From assembly GCA_009903935.1 (NCBI GenBank), contig WYEG01000021.1, positions 1 to 33,441 on the forward strand: a stretch of DNA of 33,441 nucleotides, read 5' to 3'. Position numbers and translations under genes: made by a program. The DNA is from Caldimicrobium sp. GTDB lineage: Bacteria > Desulfobacterota > Thermodesulfobacteria > Thermodesulfobacteriales > Thermodesulfobacteriaceae. Every line of letters begins with the position of its first letter. Position 1 is the stretch's first letter. The notes below the pieces were generated by a model, which saw only the letters and a list, made by a program, of their open reading frames with translations, made no database searches and had not been told where the DNA came from. Below, in pieces: positions 7,942-15,431 of the stretch.

Positions 7942-8745
7942 TTAGCTTAAGAGTTTTAAAATTAGGTAGCCAATGGGACCAGCTAAAAGCAGACCATCGA
8001 TCCTATCAAGGATTCCACCATGTCCTGGGATCAACGCCCCAGAATCTTTTTTCCCAACTGAACGTTTTACAGCCGATTCTAAAAGGTCCCCCAATGTCCC
8101 TGAAAGAGCAACAAAAAAGGTCACAAGAAAATAAGTTCTAACATCGAATAGAGAAAACTTTAGATTAACAAGGTAGCCAACTAAAAAGGAAAGCCCTATT
8201 CCACCCCAAAAACCCTCCCAAGTTTTTCTTGGGGAGATGCTGGCAAAGAAAGGGGTTTTACCCCAGGTTTTTCCTGCAAAATAGGCGCCCGTGTCGTTAG
8301 CAAAAACGACCATCAAAAGATAGAAAAGATGCTCCCGAGAAAAATCGGAGATAATTCCTGTAAGACAACTCAAAGAAAAATAAACATAACTTAGCCCGAA
8401 AAAGAAGGGGAAAAATTGCCGAGCAAAAACCTCAGCCTGAAAACGAGACAGATGAAATGAAAAAGAAAAGATTAAAAAAATAAAGAACAAAAATAAGTTT
8501 AGAGGAAAATTTTGCCAGAAAAGTCCAAAATAAAGCAAAATACTACACCAAAGATAAGCTTTTGGGAGGGAAAAAAGTTCATTCCATTCCCTCAAAGAAA
8601 GAATAGCTACTATAAGCACAAGAAATTTGATCAAAAAAAAGGGTGCTTTAAAAATTATAAGGATTAGGAGAGGAAGAAGGACAACCGCTGAGGCTATTCT
8701 CTTTAAAAGATTAGAGTTCATAAACCTTGCCAAACCTTCTTTCAC
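7942..8745 (-). CDS. cdsA: Phosphatidate cytidylyltransferase CdsA
   Basis: CdsA makes CDP-diacylglycerol from phosphatidic acid and CTP, the branch point of membrane phospholipid synthesis. The protein has about eight hydrophobic segments. Near the C-terminus it carries the full family signature SAVKRSVGKKDSG...IPGHGGILDRID. KTWEGFWGG is the other conserved block. At 267 residues it is of usual size. The GTG at 8745 overlaps uppS by 35 bp; an ATG at 8721 (MNSNLLKRIAS), preceded by GGCAAGG, also fits family starts. It follows uppS as in many bacteria. Confidence 0.95.
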   Translation of the reverse strand: MKEGLARFMNSNLLKRIASAVVLLPLLILIIFKAPFFLIKFLVLIVAILSLREWNELFSLPKAYLWCSILLYFGLFWQNFPLNLFLFFIFLIFSFSFHLSRFQAEVFARQFFPFFFGLSYVYFSLSCLTGIISDFSREHLFYLLMVVFANDTGAYFAGKTWGKTPFFASISPRKTWEGFWGGIGLSFLVGYLVNLKFSLFDVRTYFLVTFFVALSGTLGDLLESAVKRSVGKKDSGALIPGHGGILDRIDGLLLAGPIGYLILKLLS

Positions 8746-9454
8746 GCCTCTGGAAATCTAAGATGGCTTTCAGGTACTCATCTTCTGTAAAATCTGGCCA
8801 AAGCACAGGAGTAAAGTAAAGCTCGGTGTAGGCAAGCTGAAAGAGGTAAAAGTTTGAAATCCTCATCTCGCCCCCGGTTCTGATTAAAAGGTCTGGGTCA
8901 GGGACATCAGGAAGATAAAAAAATTGCCGAAATAATTCTTCAGATATAACCTCTGAGGGAAGGTTTCCTTTTTTTATCCTTTCCGCTAACTTTCTTGTGG
9001 CTTGCAAGATCTCAGCCCTTCCTCCATAGCTTAAAGCTAAGATTAGATTAAGCTTTTCGTTTGCCCTTGTCTCCTTCTCAGCAAGGTCTATTACTTCTTG
9101 CAAATTTTCCGGTAGGTCTTCTTTATCACCCATCACCCTTAGCCTAATTCCTTTTTCCTTCATAGTTGGAAGTTCCTTAAGTAAATACTCTTCAAGAAGT
9201 TGAAATAGGGCTTGTATTTCTGCTTTCGGTCTTTGCCAGTTTTCTTTAGAAAAGGTAAAAAGTGATAGATATTTGATGCCGATTTCTTGGCTTTTTAGGA
9301 CAATTTTGCGAGCTGTTTCTACTCCTTTTTTATGACCATAAACTCTTGGAAGACCTCGAGCTTTTGCCCATCTTCCGTTGCCATCCATGATGATGGCCAC
9401 ATGGTAAGGGAGCTTCTCCAAGGACAAAGGTTCAGCCTTTTCATGGCCTGTCAT
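8711..9454 (-). CDS. uppS: Isoprenyl (undecaprenyl) diphosphate synthase UppS
   Basis: UppS is the cis-prenyltransferase that extends farnesyl diphosphate to the C55 carrier lipid for cell-wall synthesis. The catalytic IIMDGNGRWAKARGLPRVYGH loop is at residues about 21-41. LSLFTFSKENWQRP follows, and DLLIRTGGEMRISNFYLFQLAYTEL forms the C-terminal signature. The length of 247 residues is standard. The gene begins 3 bp after frr. The nearest clear purine-rich site, AAAGGAGA, lies about 20 bases upstream within frr. Confidence 0.96.
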   Translation of the reverse strand: MTGHEKAEPLSLEKLPYHVAIIMDGNGRWAKARGLPRVYGHKKGVETARKIVLKSQEIGIKYLSLFTFSKENWQRPKAEIQALFQLLEEYLLKELPTMKEKGIRLRVMGDKEDLPENLQEVIDLAEKETRANEKLNLILALSYGGRAEILQATRKLAERIKKGNLPSEVISEELFRQFFYLPDVPDPDLLIRTGGEMRISNFYLFQLAYTELYFTPVLWPDFTEDEYLKAILDFQRRERRFGKVYEL

Positions 9455-9457
9455 ACA

Positions 9458-10012
9458 TTAAACGGTAAGGATCTCCTTTTCCTTTTCGGCTAAGGCTTGG
9501 TCTATCTTTTTTATAAACTCGTCTGTTATCTTTTGAACTTCCTTCTCAAGCCGAGTGTAATCATCTTCGGATATCTCTTTATTTTTCTTTGCCGCCTTAA
9601 ACTTTTCGAGAACATCCCTTCTTATGTTTCTGACTGCAACCCTTGCTTCTTCGGCAAGCTTCCCCGCAACCTTTAAGAGCTCTTTTCTTCTTTCCTCGGT
9701 AAGAGGTGGAAGAACAAGTTTTAGGCTTTTTCCATCGCTCGTAGGGGTTAAGCCAAGGTCTGACTTTTGGATCGCCTTTTCAATCTCCTTTAAAAGATTT
9801 GGGTCCCAGGGTTGGATAACAAGAACCTTCCCTTCTATTACATTAACTGTGGCTATCTGGGGAATGCTCATCTTGGTTCCGTAACAATCAACCTTTATCC
9901 CCTCTAACAAGGCAATGGAGGCACGAGATGTCCGAATATGAGAAAGCTCCTCTTTAAAAGTTTTTAAAGCCTTATCCATTCTTTTTTTTACATCCTCAAG
10001 CTGTTGGTTCAC
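9458..10012 (-). CDS. frr: Ribosome recycling factor
   Basis: RRF splits post-termination ribosomes together with EF-G. The 184-residue length is canonical. Typical blocks are HIRTSRASIALLEGIKVDCYG, the beta-rich middle with VIQPWDPNLLKEIEKAI, and the helical ending with LPPLTEERRKELLKVAGKLAEEARVAVRNIRRD. The start is a GTG at 10012 preceded by GGAGGGGGTGG. It follows pyrH by 28 bp in the widely conserved order rpsB-tsf-pyrH-frr. Confidence 0.97.
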   Translation of the reverse strand: MNQQLEDVKKRMDKALKTFKEELSHIRTSRASIALLEGIKVDCYGTKMSIPQIATVNVIEGKVLVIQPWDPNLLKEIEKAIQKSDLGLTPTSDGKSLKLVLPPLTEERRKELLKVAGKLAEEARVAVRNIRRDVLEKFKAAKKNKEISEDDYTRLEKEVQKITDEFIKKIDQALAEKEKEILTV

Positions 10013-10040
10013 AGCTTACCACCCCCTCCCCAAGGTCTTC

Positions 10041-10751
10041 TTAGTTCCCCACATAGGTGCCAATAGGTTCACCCATTAGAGCTCTTTTTAAAGCTCCCTT
10101 TTCTGGGAATTTAAAAACAATAATAGGAAGGTTCTGCTCCTTGGCTAAAGAAAAGGCTGTGAGGTCCATTACCTTTAAACCTTGAAGAAGTGTTTCTTCG
10201 TAGGTGAGGCGTTCGTATCTTTTTGCTGACGGGTCTAACATTGGATCCTTATCGTAGACGCCATCTACTTTCGTTGCTTTAAGTAAAACCTGAGCAGATA
10301 GCTCAAGCGCCCTTAGCACTCCTGCTGTGTCGGTTGAAAAAAAGGGATTGCCTGTTCCGCAGGCAAGGAAAAGGACCTCTCCCTGTTTTAGATAGCTCAA
10401 AGCCTTATCCTTAGAGAAGCCTTCAACAACCCCTTTTATTTCATAGGCTGAGAGCACCCTTGAAGGAACGCCGTTTTTTTGGAAAAGGTCCTGTAATAAA
10501 AGGCAGTTTATCAGGGTGGCAAGCATGCCTGCCTGGTCAGCCTTAACCCTGTCTATTCCTTCCTTCTCTGCGCTAACTCCTCTTAAGATATTCCCCCCAC
10601 CAACTACTATGGCTAACTCTGCCCCAAGGGCTAATACTTCCTTTACTTCTTCGCAAAAAAGTTTTATAAGTTTTGAGTCAATGATAGATAAACTATCGCC
10701 AGCCAAAGCTTCCCCGGAGAGCTTAAGCACTGCTCGTCGATACTTAAGCAT
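10041..10751 (-). CDS. pyrH: UMP kinase
   Basis: PyrH phosphorylates UMP to UDP and belongs to the amino-acid kinase fold, forming hexamers. Visible blocks are VLKLSGEALAG, AIVVGGGNILRG, ADQAGMLATLINCLLLQD, and FLACGTGNPFFSTDTAGVLRALEL, with the KATKVDGVYDKDP nucleotide loop. The 236-residue length is normal. It starts 5 bp after tsf with little ribosome-binding sequence, so it may depend on translational coupling. Confidence 0.97.
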   Translation of the reverse strand: MLKYRRAVLKLSGEALAGDSLSIIDSKLIKLFCEEVKEVLALGAELAIVVGGGNILRGVSAEKEGIDRVKADQAGMLATLINCLLLQDLFQKNGVPSRVLSAYEIKGVVEGFSKDKALSYLKQGEVLFLACGTGNPFFSTDTAGVLRALELSAQVLLKATKVDGVYDKDPMLDPSAKRYERLTYEETLLQGLKVMDLTAFSLAKEQNLPIIVFKFPEKGALKRALMGEPIGTYVGN

Positions 10752-10756
10752 GTTTT

Positions 10757-11353
10757 TTATTCGCCCACTTGAAATCTAGCAAACCTTCGGATCACAATCT
10801 TCTCCCCTGTTTTAGAGATAAGCTCATTCAAAAGGTCTTGGATTGTGAGCTCAGGGTTCTTAATAAAGGGCTGTTCAAGAAGGACATTTTCTTTATAGAA
10901 CTTCTCAAGCTTACCCTCAAGGATTTTAGGGATAACATTCTCGGGTTTTCCTGCCTCTCTTAGTTGTTCTTCATAGATCCTTTTTTCCCTCTCAAGAACC
11001 TCCGGGGGTACCTCCTCACGAGTAATGCTAATAGGATTTGTGGCCGCAATCTGCATGGCCACATTGTGGGCAAATTCTCTAAACTCATCAGTCCTTGCCA
11101 CAAAGTCTGTCTCGCAGTTTATCTCAACGAGGACTCCTATCTTTTTGTTGGCATGAATGTAAGCCTCAACTATCCCTTCTTTTGCCTCTTTGCCAGCCCT
11201 TTTGGCAGCGATGGCCAGACCTTTTTTTCTTAAAATATCTATTGCCTTTTCAATATCACCACCTGCCTCTTCAAGGGCTTTCTTGCAATCGGAAAAACCG
11301 GCAGCCGTTCTTTCTCTTAACTGTTTAATAAGGTCAAGCGAAATCTGGCTCAT
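10757..11353 (-). CDS. tsf: Translation elongation factor Ts (short form)
   Basis: EF-Ts exchanges GDP on EF-Tu. The N-terminal UBA-like domain has LRERTAAGFSDCKKAL, and the core has the exchange signature CETDFVARTDEF (about residue 80). At 198 residues it is the short, Thermus-like form rather than the roughly 280-residue E. coli form, with one core subdomain and little of the coiled-coil. GAGGAGG precedes the ATG. It lies between rpsB and pyrH. Confidence 0.97.
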   Translation of the reverse strand: MSQISLDLIKQLRERTAAGFSDCKKALEEAGGDIEKAIDILRKKGLAIAAKRAGKEAKEGIVEAYIHANKKIGVLVEINCETDFVARTDEFREFAHNVAMQIAATNPISITREEVPPEVLEREKRIYEEQLREAGKPENVIPKILEGKLEKFYKENVLLEQPFIKNPELTIQDLLNELISKTGEKIVIRRFARFQVGE

Positions 11354-11382
11354 ATCTCAAACCTCCTCTAAATTTTAAAAAA

Positions 11383-12225
11383 TTATTCAGCTAAAAACTT
11401 TTCTGCTGCTTCTTCGTAAGATATCTCTTTTTCTTCTTCCTCGATGATTTCTTTTAAGATCTCTTCTGCCTTTTCTTCGGCCTTAAGAAATTCTTCCTCA
11501 AGGGATACTTCCTTGTCTGTTTCGGCGGCAACCTTCTCCTTGTAGAGCTCAATTCCCTCAAGACAAGCATCGGCGATCTTGCCGGTGATAAGCTTTATCG
11601 CCCTTATGGCGTCATCATTTCCCGGAATGATGAAATCAATTAGGTCTGGGTCGCAGTTCGTGTCAACGATTGCCACAATAGGTATCTTAAGTTTGCGAGC
11701 CTCTAAGACGGCAATTTCCTCATGCACTGGGTCTACGATATACAAAGCATCGGGGAGGGTTTCCATATCCTTTATTCCAGCAAGGTTCCTCTCAAGCTTT
11801 GCCTTAAGACGTTCAAGCTTTAACCTTTCCTTTTTAGGAAATCTCTCTATCGTGCCGTCAGCAAACCATCCTTCAATCCTCTTTAACTTTTCAACGCTTT
11901 GCCTGATGGTTCTAAAATTGGTAAGCGTTCCACCAAGCCAGCGATAGTCAACATAAGGCATTCCACACCTTTGGGCTTCTTCTCTTATGGCATCCCTTGC
12001 TTGTTTCTTGGTGCCAACAAAAAGGATTTTCCCACCGTTTGAAGTAAGGTTCACCACAAACTCATAGGCAATCTCAAAGTACTTTAAAGTTTGTTGAAGG
12101 TCGATGATATGGATGCCGTTCCTCTCACCGAAGATGAAAGGCTTCATTTTGGGGTTCCATCTACTGGTCTTGTGACCAAAATGGACCCCAGCCTCTAAGA
12201 GTTGTTTCATGGTGATGTGGCTCAT
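11383..12225 (-). CDS. rpsB: 30S ribosomal protein S2
   Basis: S2 is a late-assembling small-subunit protein. Family blocks are [35 protein letters not shown], the region around [14 protein letters not shown], and [29 protein letters not shown]. The 280-residue length is slightly longer than usual because of an acidic, Glu-rich tail after residue 235 that ends [15 protein letters not shown] lies 7 bases before the ATG. It is the first gene of the eight-gene operon and has a structured leader. Confidence 0.97.
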   Translation of the reverse strand: MSHITMKQLLEAGVHFGHKTSRWNPKMKPFIFGERNGIHIIDLQQTLKYFEIAYEFVVNLTSNGGKILFVGTKKQARDAIREEAQRCGMPYVDYRWLGGTLTNFRTIRQSVEKLKRIEGWFADGTIERFPKKERLKLERLKAKLERNLAGIKDMETLPDALYIVDPVHEEIAVLEARKLKIPIVAIVDTNCDPDLIDFIIPGNDDAIRAIKLITGKIADACLEGIELYKEKVAAETDKEVSLEEEFLKAEEKAEEILKEIIEEEEKEISYEEAAEKFLAE

Positions 12226-12257
12226 GGTTCAACCTCCTAATGGGGTTTTTTATCTTC

Positions 12258-12313
12258 CGCTCCGGGTGGAATAAAACCAAGCATCCCTTCCGGGACACCC
12301 CTTCCTCGGAGCG
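12258..12313 (-). promoter_or_regulatory. Structured rpsB leader, possible S2 autoregulatory element
   Basis: In the minus-strand RNA CGCTCCG (12313-12307) pairs with CGGAGCG (12264-12258). Inside that GGTG pairs with CACC, followed directly by a TCCC-GGAA-GGGA hairpin with a GNRA-type tetraloop (12295-12284). The element lies between the predicted transcription start and the Shine-Dalgarno sequence. Ribosomal protein S2 represses its own operon through a leader in E. coli. Whether this leader binds S2 is an inference. Confidence 0.5.
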
Positions 12314-12328
12314 TGCTTAGTTGGCTAA

Positions 12329-12356
12329 ATTAAATCACCAATTTTCTTTTTTTCAA
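12329..12356 (-). promoter_or_regulatory. Promoter of the rpsB operon
   Basis: On the minus strand TTGAAA (12356-12351), a 16-bp spacer and TTTAAT (12334-12329) predict a start near 12322. That gives a leader of about 97 bases before rpsB. It is the only plausible promoter found ahead of the eight-gene run. Confidence 0.55.
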
Positions 12357-12364
12357 CTGTAGCT

Positions 12365-12370
12365 TATAAT
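12365..12370 (+). promoter_or_regulatory. -10 element of ftsE, candidate leaderless start
   Basis: A perfect TATAAT ends 7 bases before the ftsE ATG at 12378, and no Shine-Dalgarno sequence precedes the ATG. The -35 position (TTTTCT at 12342-12347, 17-bp spacer) is weak. The predicted RNA would start at the ATG. Confidence 0.5.
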
Positions 12371-12377
12371 AATTTTC

Positions 12378-13049
12378 ATGCCGCTTATTACCCTTGAAAG
12401 GGTTACCAAGATCTATCCTCCCTATTTTCGGGCTTTAAACAACATTAGCCTAAGCATTGAACCAGGAGAATTCGTGCTTTTAACCGGACCAACAGGAGCT
12501 GGGAAAACTACCCTTTTAAAACTAATTTACCGTGAAGAAGAGCCCACGGACGGTGAAATATTCTGGGAAGGGCTGCCTTACTCATCCCTAAGCTATAATG
12601 ACTTTTTAAAAATAAGACGGAAAATGGGAATAATCTTTCAAGATTTGAAGCTCTTCGAAGACCTTTCAGTTTATGAAAACATCAAACTTTCTCTTGATTT
12701 AGCCGAAATAAGCCTGCCGAAAAAACGAGCGGAGGTCATAATCTATGATTACCTCGAACGATTTGACCTATCCTTAAAAGCAAATAAAAAGGTAAAATTC
12801 TTATCAGGAGGAGAAAAACAGAAGGTTGGTTTCATAAGGGCAATCATCAGGGACCCGGATTACATCATAGCGGATGAACCAACGGGTAATATCGACCCGC
12901 TGAGCATTAAAGAAATCTTATCCATTCTAAAAGAACTAAACCAAAAAGGCAAAACCGTGTTGCTTGCAACTCATGACCCAATTATCATCCAACAAGTGGA
13001 AGCTAAAGAAATATATCTTCATAAAGGGGAGCTAATTCCAAAATGTTGA
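12378..13049 (+). CDS. ftsE: Cell-division ABC transporter ATP-binding protein FtsE
   Basis: FtsE is the ATPase of the FtsEX complex, which senses the divisome and switches on cell-wall amidases. The 223-residue ABC domain has Walker A GPTGAGKTTLL (about 36-46), Q-loop FQDLKLFEDLSVYENI, signature LSGGEKQKVGFIRAI, Walker B YIIADEPTGNIDP and switch His in ATHD. The match to FtsE rather than a generic ABC ATPase rests on these blocks plus an FtsX-like and an EnvC-like gene immediately after it. Its end overlaps ftsX by 7 bp. Confidence 0.9.
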   Translation: MPLITLERVTKIYPPYFRALNNISLSIEPGEFVLLTGPTGAGKTTLLKLIYREEEPTDGEIFWEGLPYSSLSYNDFLKIRRKMGIIFQDLKLFEDLSVYENIKLSLDLAEISLPKKRAEVIIYDYLERFDLSLKANKKVKFLSGGEKQKVGFIRAIIRDPDYIIADEPTGNIDPLSIKEILSILKELNQKGKTVLLATHDPIIIQQVEAKEIYLHKGELIPKC

Positions 13050-13849
13050 AAGCTCTCATTAAACTCGAATTCCATAAAAATTTTTTTTACTATCTGACTT
13101 TATTTCTTTTTATTTTCTTCTGGACCTTCAGTTGTTATTATGCCTTGTCTTTCTATTCTTTAGCCATCGAAAATTTTATCAAAAAAAGTCAAAACATAGA
13201 GATTTACCTATTTTCAAATGATAAGAACTTACTCGACAGAATAAAAAAGGATCTACAAGCTTTCGTTGAGTTTAAAAAAGAAATTGATTCAAAGGCTTTG
13301 AAAAAACAAATTTTTGAAGAGGTTGAGAGCACTAATATTACTTTAGACGAAGAATTGATCCCAAAGGTCGTTATTTATAAGATTAAAAATTATGAATACC
13401 TACAAGATATCGATAAAATCTTGAAACAATTCAACAACATCTATTATATAATAGAAAAACCGCCTATCTCTCCTCATAAGTTACCATTTATTTCCATTGG
13501 CTTAGGGATAATTCTATTAATTTTTTTCCTTCTATATTTAGCTCTTTCTTTTATTTTGATAAAACTTTTAATGCTTAGAACTGAGGAAGAAACTAAGACT
13601 TTCCAGTTGTTAGGAGGCTCTATTTTTAAAATTAACTTAGCTAAAATTTTAGTACTCTATTTATTTCTTCTAATTTCAACTTTTCTATCAATCTTTTTGA
13701 TATATTTAATAAACGAAAAATTTAAACTTTTAGAAAGTTTGTTTAACATCAACATTAAAACTATTGACCTAAAAATTCTATCACTTGTTTTCTTACAAAT
13801 TTTTATTATTCAACCTTTGTTTATCTTGGTATTAAGTAAAAAATGTTAA
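13043..13849 (+). CDS. ftsX: FtsX-like permease of the FtsEX complex
   Basis: The 268-residue protein has one N-terminal membrane segment (about 15-37), an extracytoplasmic domain of about 110 residues, and three C-terminal membrane segments. This is the FtsX topology; the TEEETKTFQLLGGSIFKI loop after the second helix resembles the FtsX coupling region (REEIEIMRLVGAT type). The sequence is otherwise very divergent and unusually rich in AT. The starts of ftsX and of the next gene both overlap the preceding stop as ATGTTRA, giving two 7-bp overlaps and strict co-translation. FtsX transmits ATP-driven movement to a periplasmic activator, probably the next gene product. Confidence 0.8.
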   Translation: MLKALIKLEFHKNFFYYLTLFLFIFFWTFSCYYALSFYSLAIENFIKKSQNIEIYLFSNDKNLLDRIKKDLQAFVEFKKEIDSKALKKQIFEEVESTNITLDEELIPKVVIYKIKNYEYLQDIDKILKQFNNIYYIIEKPPISPHKLPFISIGLGIILLIFFLLYLALSFILIKLLMLRTEEETKTFQLLGGSIFKINLAKILVLYLFLLISTFLSIFLIYLINEKFKLLESLFNINIKTIDLKILSLVFLQIFIIQPLFILVLSKKC

Positions 13850-14592
13850 GAAAAATAATTTTAGTTCTTATTATTTTTCTACTTTTTCTTGAACCAATGT
13901 CTTTATTCTCAGAAGAAAAAGATAATACAATTGAAAAAGAAATAATGCTTTTAGAGAAATATTTAAAAGAAATTAAAAAAGAAGAAGAAAAAAATGAACA
14001 TTTTTATAACAAAACCAAGAATGAGCTTAGTAAAATTATCAATTTATATATTTTCTTTGAATCTAAAGAAAGAAAAAACTTAAGAAAAGAAAAAATATCA
14101 AACAAAGATTTGACAAAAAAATTAATGGAATACAATTTTATCTTATATCAGAATATAAAAATAAATCTCTCAAAAGCTAAAGAAAATAATCAATTATTGT
14201 ATGCTAAGCTTACAAAATTAAAGGAAATATATGCTAAAAGAAAAGGAGAGTCTACTCCAGAAGATAGATCAGAAATGGTAAAAATCTTAGATAATAGAAT
14301 ACTTAATCCAATAACCCTTGAAAAGACTAAGGAAGGACAACACAGAATAGTTCTTAAAGAAAAAAGAAGGGTTTATGCTCCTATCTCAGGCATAGTTGAT
14401 AAAATAACCTTTACTCAGGGTGTATTGGGTTTAAAAATAAAAAACGAAAAATGTTTATCTTATGTATGGGGACTAAGCATCTTATCCGTAAGCCCTGGGC
14501 AAAAAGTTAAATTAGGGGAAATTATTGGAGAAACAGAAGAACCTTTAGAAAAGGATTTTCAATTTGTATACGAGGTATTTTGCCATAGATGA
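13843..14592 (+). CDS. EnvC-like murein hydrolase activator with degenerate LytM domain
   Basis: The 249-residue protein has an N-terminal signal peptide (about 1-23). A Lys/Glu-rich coiled-coil follows (about 27-145). The C-terminal domain reads VYAPISGIVDKI...SVSPGQKVKLGEIIGETEEP...FVYEV, the beta-rich LytM/M23 pattern. The zinc ligands of active M23 peptidases (HxxxD and HxH) are absent, as in EnvC. Such proteins activate amidases under FtsEX control in the periplasm. The domain is shorter than in E. coli EnvC. The gene is very AT-rich. It ends directly against the convergent gene with no spacer. Confidence 0.75.
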   Translation: MLRKIILVLIIFLLFLEPMSLFSEEKDNTIEKEIMLLEKYLKEIKKEEEKNEHFYNKTKNELSKIINLYIFFESKERKNLRKEKISNKDLTKKLMEYNFILYQNIKINLSKAKENNQLLYAKLTKLKEIYAKRKGESTPEDRSEMVKILDNRILNPITLEKTKEGQHRIVLKEKRRVYAPISGIVDKITFTQGVLGLKIKNEKCLSYVWGLSILSVSPGQKVKLGEIIGETEEPLEKDFQFVYEVFCHR

Positions 14593-15066
14593 TCAATCAG
14601 ATTTTAATATCTTTTCTTCTATGTAGGCAAAAAGTTTGTTTGAAATGTATAGACCACAACCTAAAATCCATCCTTCATGCTTTAGTATCACATAACCTGG
14701 CTCGATAGGAAGGGCGATTTCTTCTATCTTTTTTCTTTCCTTTAGTAGATTAAATTGCTCCCTTGTTATTTCGACAATGTTTTTGGTTGCCCATCGTCCG
14801 AAGCGCTGAAGAAAGGCTGAAGTTGGTTTTAAATAATGAGAAACCTCTCTCAAAAACAACAAGCCAACCGTTTCTGGGTTTAAATCTTTTAACTTACCCC
14901 AAGGGGCGTTCTTTGGATAGAGCCAAAAATTTGATGCTCCTTTTAACATCTCATACTCTTCAAATAAAAAAGGAGAAAGTCCAAATCTTTTTTCCAAAAA
15001 TGAAAGAACAGACTCTCTTTCTTCTGGGCTTAAGAGCCTAGGGAATTTTTTAACTTCTTTAGCCAT
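14593..15066 (-). CDS. Hypothetical protein resembling the PUA-like tail of RsmF-type rRNA methyltransferases
   Basis: The 157-residue protein has no methyltransferase motifs and no membrane segment. Its end, PGYVILKHEGWILGCGLYISNKLFAYI, resembles the PUA-like RNA-binding tail of RsmF/NOP2-type m5C methyltransferases. The N-terminal LSPEERESVLSFLEKRFGL...FWLYPK resembles the domain preceding that tail. I infer a stand-alone RNA-binding protein, perhaps acting on rRNA or tRNA. AAGGAGG precedes the ATG at good spacing. It lies alone between the ftsEX operon and a repeat-filled gap. Confidence 0.6.
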   Translation of the reverse strand: MAKEVKKFPRLLSPEERESVLSFLEKRFGLSPFLFEEYEMLKGASNFWLYPKNAPWGKLKDLNPETVGLLFLREVSHYLKPTSAFLQRFGRWATKNIVEITREQFNLLKERKKIEEIALPIEPGYVILKHEGWILGCGLYISNKLFAYIEEKILKSD

Positions 15067-15086
15067 ATGTCATCCTCCTTTTTGTT

Positions 15087-15194
15087 ACCCCGAGCCTTTT
15101 TTTACCACCCTGAACTTTTTTTCTCGCCCTGAGCCTACTATTTTTGTCCCCCCGAGCCTACTTTTTTTGTCGCCCCGAGCCTACTTTTTTGTCA
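15087..15194. repeat. Five imperfect tandem copies of a 20-24 bp T-rich unit
   Basis: The unit reads CCCCGAGCCTACTTTTTTGTC. The copies near 15127, 15151 and 15173 are very close to each other, and those near 15087 and 15107 are shorter and degraded. Each copy carries the CCCCGAG or CCCTGAG half of the hairpins that follow but not the matching GGGG half. No gene is supported here; two short ORFs that cross it are repeat artefacts. Confidence 0.7.
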
Positions 15195-15341
15195 CCCCGA
15201 GCGAAGCGAGGGGTCCCTCGCCACTTACGTGCCTCGGGAGGACACGGTGGGAGGCTGTCACCCCGAGGCGTCAGCCGAGGGGTCTCCCCTTTTGTCCTTC
15301 CCCTCGAACTAAGGTATGCCTCGCTACCGCTTGGCAGGACA
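15195..15341. repeat. Cluster of REP-like hairpins with tandem G-A mismatches, copy 1
   Basis: Three hairpin modules lie at 15195-15213, 15214-15239 and 15261-15282, and a fourth at 15317-15336. Each has a 4-bp outer stem, a GA opposite GA internal loop, an inner stem and a small loop. The second and fourth form on the minus strand. Modules of the same sequence recur at 21418-21597 in a different order. With the tandem repeat they fill the 365-bp gap between the RsmF-tail-like gene and purM. No gene is supported here. Confidence 0.7.
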
Positions 15342-15357
15342 AGGTAGAGGTTTACTA

Positions 15358-15385
15358 TTGCTATTACTAAAAAGTCTTATATAAT
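15358..15385 (+). promoter_or_regulatory. Promoter of purM-glyQ-glyS-selB
   Basis: TTGCTA (15358-15363), a 16-bp spacer and a perfect TATAAT (15380-15385) predict a start near 15392. The leader is about 40 bases and contains AAGGAGA at 5 bases from the purM ATG. Confidence 0.6.
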
Positions 15386-15431
15386 TTAGCCTTTTAGATA
15401 AGTCTTACAAGATACTTCCTAAGGAGAAAAG

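Noticed and set aside
11095-11947. Plus-strand ORFs opposite tsf and rpsB
   Set aside because: They are antisense shadows of highly conserved ribosomal genes and have no ribosome-binding site or family match.
15087-15341. CRISPR array
   Set aside because: The repeat units are adjacent without unique spacers of constant length, and no cas gene is present.
15144-15370. Two overlapping 67-codon ORFs in the repeat region
   Set aside because: They translate the tandem and hairpin repeats, with Pro/Arg-rich repeated peptides and no ribosome-binding site.
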